From Tagaea sp965279565 (GTDB lineage: Bacteria > Pseudomonadota > Alphaproteobacteria > CACIAM-22H2): DNA of 64,000 bases. The notes beneath the pieces are model-generated. The model worked only from the letters and a program-made list of their open reading frames with translations, searched no databases and had not been told where the DNA came from. Where the stretch lies: positions 1,674,001-1,738,000 of the forward strand of contig OZ257249.1 in the NCBI GenBank assembly GCA_965279565.1, read 5' to 3'. Positions 34,392-42,823 of the stretch are shown piece by piece (within the stretch, counting starts at the first letter, position 1; each line of letters begins with the position of its first letter). The translations under genes and the position numbers were made by a program.

Positions 34392-34477
34392 CGGGCCTCC
34401 GCATTGAAATGCGGGGTCGGAAGATGCATCTACTTACCGGCGTGCGGGCGCTTGCCGGCACCTTCTAGGAGGCGGAA

Positions 34478-35680
34478 ATGGATCGCAGGAATTTTCTGGC
34501 CCTTGCAACGGCAGCCGCGGTCGCCGGCTGGGCGCCCGGCGCTTCGGCGCAGGAGCCGATCCGGATCGGCGAGATGAATTCGTACAAGGTCTTCGCCGCG
34601 TTCCTCGAGCCCTACAAGAAGGGCATGGATCTGGCGGTCGACGAGATCAACGCCGCCGGCGGCGTGCTGGGCCGCAAGATCGAGATCGTCAGCCGCGACG
34701 ACAACGGCCAGCCGGGCGACGCCGTGCGCGTGGCCGAGGAACTGCTGACGCGCGAGAAGGCCGCCTTCCTGATCGGCACGTTCCCGTCCAACGTGGGCCT
34801 CGCCGTGGCGAGCTTCGCGAAGGAGCGCAAGGTCCTGTTCATCGCGGCCGAGCCGCTGACCGACAAGATCGTCTGGGACCAGGGCAACCGCTACACGTTC
34901 CGCCTGCGCGCCTCGACCTATATGCAGACCGCGATGCTGGTGCCCGAGGCCGCGAAGCTGCGCAAGAAACGCTGGGCGATCGTCTACCCGAACTACGAAT
35001 ATGGCCAGTCCGCCACGGCCGCCTTCAAGCAGCTGATCAAGGCACGCCAGCCCGACGTCGAGTTCGTCATCGAGCAGGCCACGCCGCTGGGCCGCATCGA
35101 GGCGGGTGCCGTCGCCGACGCGATCGCCGCGGCGAAGCCGGACGCGATCTTCTCCTCGCTGTTCGGCCCCGATCTCGCGCGTTTCGTGCGCGAAGGCACG
35201 ACGCGCGGCATCTTCAAGGGCGTGGAAGTCTTCAACCTGCTGGGCGGCGAGCCGGAATATCTCGACCCGCTGCTCGACGAGGCACCGGTCGGCTGGTACG
35301 TGACCGGCTATCCCTGGCAGGACATCCGCACGCCCGAGCACGAGAAGTTCCTCAATGCCTACCGGGCGAAGTTCCGCGACTATCCGCGCCTCGGCTCCAT
35401 CGTCGGCTATTCGACGGTGCTGAGTGCGGCCGCCGCGATCCGCAAGGCGGGCTCGCTCGACAGCGAGAAGCTGGTCGAGGCGATGAAGGGCCTGACCCAT
35501 TCCACGCCGTTCGGCGACATCACCTATCGCCGGCAGGACCACCAGTCGACGATGGGGGCCTATGTCGGCAAGGTGGGCTTGCGCGACGGCAAGGGCGTGA
35601 TGGTCGACTGGAGCTACGCCGACGGCGGAAAGTTCCTGCCCTCCGACGCCGACGTCGCGAAGATCCGTCCGGCCGAATAG
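34478..35680 (+). CDS. Branched-chain amino acid-type ABC substrate-binding protein
   Basis: A 400-residue periplasmic binding protein of the LivK/amide-urea receptor type. The twin-arginine-like signal DRRNFLALATAAAVAG ends at ASA-QE. The opening IRIGEMNSYKVFAAFLEPYKKG and VDEINAAGGVLGRKIEIV are typical. AGGAGG (34467-34472) precedes the ATG. It leads a five-function operon with a fused permease and two ATPases. The true ligand could be an amino acid, amide or aromatic acid and cannot be assigned from sequence. Confidence 0.92.
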   Translation: MDRRNFLALATAAAVAGWAPGASAQEPIRIGEMNSYKVFAAFLEPYKKGMDLAVDEINAAGGVLGRKIEIVSRDDNGQPGDAVRVAEELLTREKAAFLIGTFPSNVGLAVASFAKERKVLFIAAEPLTDKIVWDQGNRYTFRLRASTYMQTAMLVPEAAKLRKKRWAIVYPNYEYGQSATAAFKQLIKARQPDVEFVIEQATPLGRIEAGAVADAIAAAKPDAIFSSLFGPDLARFVREGTTRGIFKGVEVFNLLGGEPEYLDPLLDEAPVGWYVTGYPWQDIRTPEHEKFLNAYRAKFRDYPRLGSIVGYSTVLSAAAAIRKAGSLDSEKLVEAMKGLTHSTPFGDITYRRQDHQSTMGAYVGKVGLRDGKGVMVDWSYADGGKFLPSDADVAKIRPAE

Positions 35681-35689
35681 GACCGGCCG

Positions 35690-37573
35690 GTGACGGCGAA
35701 CGTCGTCATCCAGTTCCTCAACGGGCTTGCTAGCGCCTCGTCGCTGTTCCTCGTCGCGGCGGGACTGTCGATCATCTTCGGCGTCAGCCGGATCGTCAAT
35801 TTCGCGCACGGCTCGCTCTACATGCTCGGCATGTATCTGGCGTGGAGCCTGACCGGCTATTTCGGCCGCGGCTCGATGTTCGGGTTCTGGGGCGGGGTGC
35901 TTTGCGCGGCACTCGCCGTGGGCCTCGTCGGCGTGCTGGTCGAAGCGCTGGTGCTTCGGCGCATCTACCGGGCACCCGAGATGTTCCAGCTTCTCGCGAC
36001 ATTCGCACTCGTCCTCGTCGTCAAGGACGCGGCCCTGTGGATCTGGGGGGCGGAAGACCTGCTCGGGCCCCGCGCACCCGGCCTGCGCGGTGCGGTCGAG
36101 ATCCTCGGCCGGCGCGTGCCCGAATACGACCTGCTGCTGATCGCGGTCGGCCCGGTCGTGCTGGGCCTTTTGTGGCTGCTGATGAACCGCACGCGCTGGG
36201 GCACGCTCGTGCGCGCCGCCACGCAGGACCGCGAGATGGTCGCCGTACTCGGCGTCGATCAGGCGAAGCTCTTCACCGGCGTGTTCTTCCTCGGCGCGTT
36301 CCTCGCGGGCCTCGGCGGGGCGCTGCAATTGCCGCGCGAACCGGCGAATCTCGCGGTGGACCTAGCAATCGTCGCCGACGCGTTCGTCGTGGTCGTCGTC
36401 GGCGGCATGGGCTCGATCGGCGGGGCGTTCCTTGCGGCCCTGCTGATCGCGCAGGCGAAAGCCATGTGCATCGCCATCGGCGACGTCGAACTGTTCGGCA
36501 CCGTCTTCTCGTTCAGCAAGTTCACGCTGGTGGCGGAGTTCGCGATCATGGCGGTGGTCCTCGTCGTGCGCCCGTGGGGCCTGCTCGGCAAGCCGCCGGC
36601 CGCGGCACGCGGTGCCGCCGCTTCCGAACCGCCGCTTGGCTTGCCCGGTCCGCTCTTCTGGCCGGCGGCGATGCTGGCCGTGCTGTTCCTCGCGATGGTG
36701 CCGCTGGGCGGGGAAGGCTACGCGCTGGTGCTGATCATCGACATCGCGATCTTCGCGCTGTTCGCGGCCTCGCTGCATTTCCTGATGGGGCCGGCGGGGA
36801 TGGTGTCGTTCGGGCACGCGGCCTATTTCGGGCTCGGAAGCTATGCGGCTGGCCTCGCCTTCCTGAAGCTCGGCTGGCCGGTCGAGGCGGCCCTGCTCGC
36901 GGCCCCCGCGATCGGCGGGGCGGGTGCCCTGCTGTTCGGCTGGTTCTGCGTGCGGCTCTCGGGCGTCTATCTCGCGATGCTCACGCTCGCCTTCGCGCAG
37001 ATCGTCTGGTCGGTCGTGTTCCAGTGGGACGCGTTCACCGGCGGGTCGAACGGTCTTGTCGGGCTATGGCCGCAGGGCTGGCTCAAGGACCGCACGATGC
37101 TCTACTGGTCCGTGCTGCTGGTCAGTACGGCCGGCATCTTCGCGCTGTGGCGCATGGTCCATTCGCCCTTCGGCTACGCGCTGCGCGCCGCGCGCGATTC
37201 CGCGTTGCGCGCCGACGCGATCGGCATCGACGTGCGCCGCTTCCAGTGGATCGGCTTCGCCGTTGCCGGGATCTTCGCGGGCCTCGCGGGCGGGCTGTTC
37301 GCGTTCTCGAAGGGCAGCATCTCGCCCGAGACGCTGGGCGTGACGCGCTCGGTCGACGGGCTGGTCATGGTGCTGCTGGGCGGCGTGCAGACGCTGACGG
37401 GGCCGGTGCTGGGGGCCGCCGCCTTCACGCTGCTGCAGGACGAGATCGCGCGCGCGACGACATATTGGCGCGCCGTGCTCGGCCTTGCGATCCTCGCCAT
37501 CGTGCTGGTCTTCCCGATGGGCATTGCCGGGGCGCTGCGCAATCTCGTCGCGCGCGCGGGGGGCGGGCGATGA
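35690..37573 (+). CDS. Fused LivH-LivM ABC permease
   Basis: A 627-residue membrane protein in which both permeases of a Liv-type importer are joined. Residues 1-300 match LivH (SIIFGVSRIVNFAHGSLYML, GMGSIGGAFLAALLIA). A short alanine- and proline-rich linker near 300-320 precedes the LivM part (GPAGMVSFGHAAYFGLGSYA, then LAFAQIVWSV and SVDGLVMVLLGG). The GTG at 35690 lies ten bases after the receptor stop. The fusion should give fixed 1:1 stoichiometry. Its stop overlaps the livG-like start. Confidence 0.93.
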   Translation: MTANVVIQFLNGLASASSLFLVAAGLSIIFGVSRIVNFAHGSLYMLGMYLAWSLTGYFGRGSMFGFWGGVLCAALAVGLVGVLVEALVLRRIYRAPEMFQLLATFALVLVVKDAALWIWGAEDLLGPRAPGLRGAVEILGRRVPEYDLLLIAVGPVVLGLLWLLMNRTRWGTLVRAATQDREMVAVLGVDQAKLFTGVFFLGAFLAGLGGALQLPREPANLAVDLAIVADAFVVVVVGGMGSIGGAFLAALLIAQAKAMCIAIGDVELFGTVFSFSKFTLVAEFAIMAVVLVVRPWGLLGKPPAAARGAAASEPPLGLPGPLFWPAAMLAVLFLAMVPLGGEGYALVLIIDIAIFALFAASLHFLMGPAGMVSFGHAAYFGLGSYAAGLAFLKLGWPVEAALLAAPAIGGAGALLFGWFCVRLSGVYLAMLTLAFAQIVWSVVFQWDAFTGGSNGLVGLWPQGWLKDRTMLYWSVLLVSTAGIFALWRMVHSPFGYALRAARDSALRADAIGIDVRRFQWIGFAVAGIFAGLAGGLFAFSKGSISPETLGVTRSVDGLVMVLLGGVQTLTGPVLGAAAFTLLQDEIARATTYWRAVLGLAILAIVLVFPMGIAGALRNLVARAGGGR

Positions 37574-38322
37574 GCGCCGTGCTCGAAGTCGCGGGGCTGG
37601 AAAAGTCGTTCGGCGGCGTGCAAGCGGTGCGCGGGCTGGGCTTCTCGCTCGCGGCGGGCGAGCTGCTGGCGATGATCGGCCCCAACGGCGCTGGCAAGAG
37701 CACCTGCTTCAACATGCTCAACGGCCAGCTGCGCCCCGATGCCGGCAGCGTGACCCTCGCGGGCACAAGCCTGATCGGCCTCGCGCCGCACACGATCTGG
37801 CGGCTCGGCGTGGGCCGCACCTTCCAGATCACCGCGACGTTCCGCTCGATGAGCGTGTGCGAGAACGTGCAGATGGCGCTGCTGTCGTTCCATGGCGGGC
37901 TGATGCGCTTCTGGAAGCCGGCGGCGACGCGTTATCGCGCGGAGGCGATGGACCTGCTCGCGCGCGTCGGGATCGCGGCACTTGCCGGGCGTGCCTGCGG
38001 CATCCTCGCCTATGGCGACCTGAAGCGCGTGGAACTGGCGGTGGCACTCGCCAACCGGCCGCGCCTGCTGCTGATGGACGAGCCGACCGCCGGCATGGCG
38101 CCGGGCGAGCGTGCGGCGCTGATGGAGCTGATCGCCGGGTTGGCACGCCGCGAGAACATCGCCGTGCTGTTCACCGAGCACGACATGGATGTCGTGTTCG
38201 CGCACGCCGACCGGCTGATCGTGCTCAACCGCGGTGCCTTGATCGCCGCGGGCAGCCCCGCCGAGGTGCGCGCCGATCCGAAGGTGCGCGAGGTCTATCT
38301 GGGCGCAGGCGGGGGGCACTGA
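37570..38322 (+). CDS. ABC transporter ATP-binding protein (LivG type)
   Basis: A 250-residue ATPase with Walker A GPNGAGKST, a variant signature LAYGDLKRVELAVAL in place of LSYG, and Walker B LLLMDEPTAGMAP. The GVGRTFQITATFRSMSVCENV segment marks the LivG branch. It overlaps the fused permease by four bases and LivF by one. Confidence 0.93.
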   Translation: MSAVLEVAGLEKSFGGVQAVRGLGFSLAAGELLAMIGPNGAGKSTCFNMLNGQLRPDAGSVTLAGTSLIGLAPHTIWRLGVGRTFQITATFRSMSVCENVQMALLSFHGGLMRFWKPAATRYRAEAMDLLARVGIAALAGRACGILAYGDLKRVELAVALANRPRLLLMDEPTAGMAPGERAALMELIAGLARRENIAVLFTEHDMDVVFAHADRLIVLNRGALIAAGSPAEVRADPKVREVYLGAGGGH

Positions 38323-39023
38323 TGCTCGTCGCCGAAGGCCTCGACGGATTCTACGGGCGCGCGCAGGTGCTGTTCGGCATGTCGCTGTCGGTCGGGCCGG
38401 GCGAGGTCGTCGTCCTGCTCGGGCGCAACGGGGCGGGCAAGTCGACGACGCTCAAATCGCTCGTCGGCCTCGTCGAACTGGGTGCCGGAAGCATCACGTT
38501 CGAGGGCTCGCGCATCGAAGGCATGCAATCGCACCGCATCGCGCGGCTGGGGCTCGGCTACGTGCCGGAGGACAGGCGCATCTTCACCGACCTGACGGTG
38601 ATGGAGAATCTCGAAGTCGGCCGCCAGCCCGCGCGCGCAGGGATAGCACCTTGGACGCCCGAGCGGCTGTTCGACCTGTTCCCGAACCTGGGGGCCATGC
38701 GCGACCGGCCGGGCGGACGCATGTCGGGCGGCGAGCAGCAGATGCTGACGATCGCGCGCACGCTGATGGGCAATCCGCGTCTCGTCCTGCTCGACGAACC
38801 GTCGGAAGGGCTCGCGCCCGTCATCGTCGAGGAGATGGCGCGCACGATCCGCACGCTGAAGGCGGAGGGCGTGTCGGTGCTGCTCGCCGAGCAGAACCTG
38901 AACTTCGCGCGTGCGGTCGGTGACCGCGCGCATGTGATCGAGAAGGGCCGCAGCCGCTTCGCCGGCACGATGGCGGCACTGATGGAAGACGCGGCCGCGC
39001 GCGCGGCGTTTCTCGAAGTCTAG
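38322..39023 (+). CDS. ABC transporter ATP-binding protein (LivF type)
   Basis: A 233-residue ATPase completing the importer. Walker A is LGRNGAGKST, the signature RMSGGEQQMLTIARTL and Walker B LVLLDEPSEGLAP; GYVPEDRRIFTDLTVMENL is the LivF hallmark. The ATG shares one base with the preceding stop. The gene end overlaps the convergent usg gene by four bases. Confidence 0.93.
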   Translation: MLVAEGLDGFYGRAQVLFGMSLSVGPGEVVVLLGRNGAGKSTTLKSLVGLVELGAGSITFEGSRIEGMQSHRIARLGLGYVPEDRRIFTDLTVMENLEVGRQPARAGIAPWTPERLFDLFPNLGAMRDRPGGRMSGGEQQMLTIARTLMGNPRLVLLDEPSEGLAPVIVEEMARTIRTLKAEGVSVLLAEQNLNFARAVGDRAHVIEKGRSRFAGTMAALMEDAAARAAFLEV

Positions 39024-39283
39024 TGAAGCGTCATCAGGCTGGCGTTCAGCCTGAACTCGGCCGGCTTGATCAGCTCGCTGTGCGCGACGCGCACCTTGAA
39101 GAGCTTGCCGTCGAGATTGCGCTCCCAGAAATCGAGGAACTTCTTGAGCACCGGGAACTCCGGTGCGATGTCGAGGTCCTGCCAGACATATGTCTGCAGG
39201 AGTACGGGATGGTCGGGCATCCGGTAGAGGATTTCGGCGGTGGTAATTCGGTAGTCAGTCAGCTGGCGCTCGAAGTCGGACAT
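39020..39283 (-). CDS. Usg-like family protein
   Basis: An 87-residue protein of the small alphaproteobacterial Usg family (tryptophan-locus-associated in some species). The sequence DYRITTAEILYRMPDHPVLL followed by FVWQDYD-like YVWQDLDIAPEFPVLKKFL is the family core. The GTG at 39292 lies one base from GGGAGG, so I start at ATG 39283, ten bases away. The function is unknown. Confidence 0.88.
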   Translation of the reverse strand: MSDFERQLTDYRITTAEILYRMPDHPVLLQTYVWQDLDIAPEFPVLKKFLDFWERNLDGKLFKVRVAHSELIKPAEFRLNASLMTLH

Positions 39284-39413
39284 GTGCTGCACACCCTCCC
39301 TTCGCTTCCCGTGCCGATCGAATCGGCACCTCTAGCCTGTCGCAAGGAACGTGCCGATTTCAACTTTTATTCCAGTATGTTAGCAGCCTCGCGACAAGAG
39401 TGCTGCCAATCCC

Positions 39414-39443
39414 CTTGACGGGATTTCCGGAAATCCTTATCTC
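39414..39443 (+). promoter_or_regulatory. Heat-shock-type promoter of groESL
   Basis: CTTGACG (39414-39420) is followed by an exact 16-base palindrome GGATTTCCGGAAATCC (39421-39436) and then TTATCT (39437-39442). The hexamers suit either the housekeeping sigma factor or an alphaproteobacterial RpoH promoter. The CIRCE element begins four bases downstream. Confidence 0.65.
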
Positions 39444-39445
39444 GC

Positions 39446-39470
39446 TGGCACTCGCTTCGAGCGAGTGCCA
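39446..39470. promoter_or_regulatory. CIRCE element (HrcA operator)
   Basis: TGGCACTC (39446-39453), nine bases, then GAGTGCCA (39463-39470) matches the CIRCE arrangement of GCACTC-N9-GAGTGC. It overlaps the probable transcription start region of groES, so the HrcA repressor should control the operon. Confidence 0.92.
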
Positions 39471-39493
39471 ATTCAATCGGGAGACACGCAGCA

Positions 39494-39811
39494 ATGAAGT
39501 TCAAACCCCTCCATGACCGCGTCCTCGTCCGCCGCGTCGAGGAAGAGTCGAAGACCGCGGGCGGGATCATCATTCCCGACACCGCCAAGGAAAAGCCGAT
39601 GCAGGCCGAAGTCGTCTCGGTGGGCCCGGGTGCGCGCAACGACAAGGGCGAGCTGGTGGCGATGTCGGTGAAGGCCGGCGACCGCGTCCTGTTCGGCAAG
39701 TGGTCGGGCACGGAAGTGAAGATCGACGGCGAAGATCTCCTCATCATGAAGGAGAGCGACATTCTCGGCACGCTCGAAGGCGTCGCCAAACCGGCCAAGA
39801 AGGCCGCTTGA
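39494..39811 (+). CDS. groES: Co-chaperonin GroES
   Basis: A 105-residue lid protein of the chaperonin. FKPLHDRVLVRRVEEE at the start, the mobile loop TAGGIIIPDTAKEKP and the end of the barrel DLLIMKESDILG are canonical. GGGAGA precedes the ATG. It is followed by groEL after 26 bases under a CIRCE-controlled promoter. Confidence 0.97.
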   Translation: MKFKPLHDRVLVRRVEEESKTAGGIIIPDTAKEKPMQAEVVSVGPGARNDKGELVAMSVKAGDRVLFGKWSGTEVKIDGEDLLIMKESDILGTLEGVAKPAKKAA

Positions 39812-39837
39812 TATTCCCCTAGGAAGGAACGACGAAA

Positions 39838-41466
<1,629 letters not shown>

Positions 41467-41492
41467 GTCGCGCTCCGTCCGGAACGAACGGG

Positions 41493-41524
41493 AAGGGCCG
41501 CGGCGTGAAGCCGCGGCCCTTTTC
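41493..41524 (+). terminator. Terminator of groESL
   Basis: The 12-base arms AAGGGCCGCGGC and GCCGCGGCCCTT enclose a GTGAA loop, followed by TTTCC. It is a strong intrinsic terminator and may also serve the convergent DUF2892 gene. Confidence 0.88.
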
Positions 41525-41532
41525 CGTTCCGG

Positions 41533-41721
41533 TCAGTCGGTGCGGCAGGTCTTGATCCCGAATAGCGTGTAGGCCGGGCAGAAGCGGAATATCGCTGTGG
41601 CGATCGGCACGATGCCGATCAGTGCCCACGGCGTCTGCGGGCCCCAGAAATACAGCGAAAGGATGAGCAGCCCGGCGACGATGCGCAGGATGCGGTCGAT
41701 ACTGCCGACATTGGCTTGCAT
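41533..41721 (-). CDS. DUF2892 small membrane protein
   Basis: A 62-residue protein with two membrane helices and the pattern NVGSIDRILRIVAG ... RFCPAYTLFGIKTCRTD, which is the DUF2892/YgaP-C-terminal type. Two cysteines (CPAY and KTC) near the end are characteristic. Relatives often accompany sulfide- or rhodanese-related genes; no such neighbour is present. The upstream 140 bases are AT-rich around 41740-41760. Confidence 0.85.
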   Translation of the reverse strand: MQANVGSIDRILRIVAGLLILSLYFWGPQTPWALIGIVPIATAIFRFCPAYTLFGIKTCRTD

Positions 41722-41863
41722 GAAGGTTTCTCCCGATAATTTAGATAATCCTTATATTCGCACGAAAAGCGCGCCTCGTGACGGGCAAAATGTCGCGCCT
41801 TTCCGCTCGCGAACGGAATTCTGGACGTCCCGGCCCGGCGCCCTGTAGCTTGCGCCCCCTGTC

Positions 41864-42823
41864 ATGCGCGCCATTTTCGACGTCATCCTGCCGGTCTTCG
41901 GCATCATCCTCACGGGCTGGTTCTCGGGGCGCATCAAGCTGCTCGGGCCGGACAGCTCGGAAGCGCTGAACAAGTTCTGCTACTGGTTCGCGCTGCCGCC
42001 GGTGCTGTTCCTAGGCCCGGCACGCGTCCCGCTCGACCAGGTGTTCAATCTTCCCTTCATCGCGACCTTCATGGGCGGTGTCGCGATCACATGGCTGATC
42101 GCGCTGGTCGTCGGCGTGGTCGCGTTCCGCGACCGTCCGGCGGTGACGGCACTGGCACTCCTCAGCGGCACGTTCTCGAACGCGGGCTACATGGGCATCC
42201 CGCTGTTCCTCGCGGCCTTCGGGCCCGAGGGCGTGCTGCCCGCCGTCATCTCGACCGTCAGCTACACGCTGCTGCTCGTCGCAGCGACCGTCATCATCGT
42301 CGAGGCCGACCTTGCCGGGCAGGGCGGGGCGCTGCGCGCGTTCGGCAAGGTTCTGAAGGGGCTCGCGACCAGCCCGCTGATCGTCGCACCGCTCTCGGGC
42401 CTCGCCTTCAACCTCTCCGGCCTGCCGATGCCCAAGCCGCTGACGAATTTCTGCGAACTGCTAGGGGCCGCGGCCGGGCCTTCCGCGCTGTTCGCGATCG
42501 GCCTGTTCCTGTCGACGCGTTCGCTGGGCACGCTCGTGGGCGGCAAGAAGCTCGCGGAAGTGGGCTGGCTCGTCTACGTGAAGCTGGTCGTCCAGCCGCT
42601 CGCCACGTGGTGGCTCGCCGGCTATTTCGGGCTCGACGCGTTCTGGCGCGGCTCGGCCGTCATCCTCGCCTCGCTGCCGACGGCGGCCCTCTGCTTCGTG
42701 CTCGCCCAGCAGTACAAGCAGTTCGTCGAGCGCGCGTCGGCGACCATCCTGATCTCGACCGTGCTGTCGCCGGTCGTGATCTCGACGATCATGATCCTGT
42801 TCGAGGGGATCCGTCCGGGCTGA
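41864..42823 (+). CDS. AEC family transporter
   Basis: A 319-residue integral membrane protein with ten predicted helices in two five-helix repeats, of the auxin efflux carrier family. The opening FDVILPVFGIILTGWFSGR and SGTFSNAGYMGIPLFLAAFG, where the asparagine-rich break of helix 4 lies, are typical. Bacterial members export organic or amino acids such as malonate. The 3' end overlaps the convergent helicase gene by 35 bases. Confidence 0.9.
   Translation: MRAIFDVILPVFGIILTGWFSGRIKLLGPDSSEALNKFCYWFALPPVLFLGPARVPLDQVFNLPFIATFMGGVAITWLIALVVGVVAFRDRPAVTALALLSGTFSNAGYMGIPLFLAAFGPEGVLPAVISTVSYTLLLVAATVIIVEADLAGQGGALRAFGKVLKGLATSPLIVAPLSGLAFNLSGLPMPKPLTNFCELLGAAAGPSALFAIGLFLSTRSLGTLVGGKKLAEVGWLVYVKLVVQPLATWWLAGYFGLDAFWRGSAVILASLPTAALCFVLAQQYKQFVERASATILISTVLSPVVISTIMILFEGIRPG

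Noticed and set aside
34399..34414. Terminator between the oxidoreductase and the Liv-type operon
   Set aside because: The CCGCAT/ATGCGG hairpin has only six pairs and no T-run, so it is too weak to call.
41722..41863. BigR- or SoxR-like operator before the DUF2892 gene
   Set aside because: The stretch is AT-rich (around 41740-41760), but I could not align it convincingly with a known binding-site consensus.
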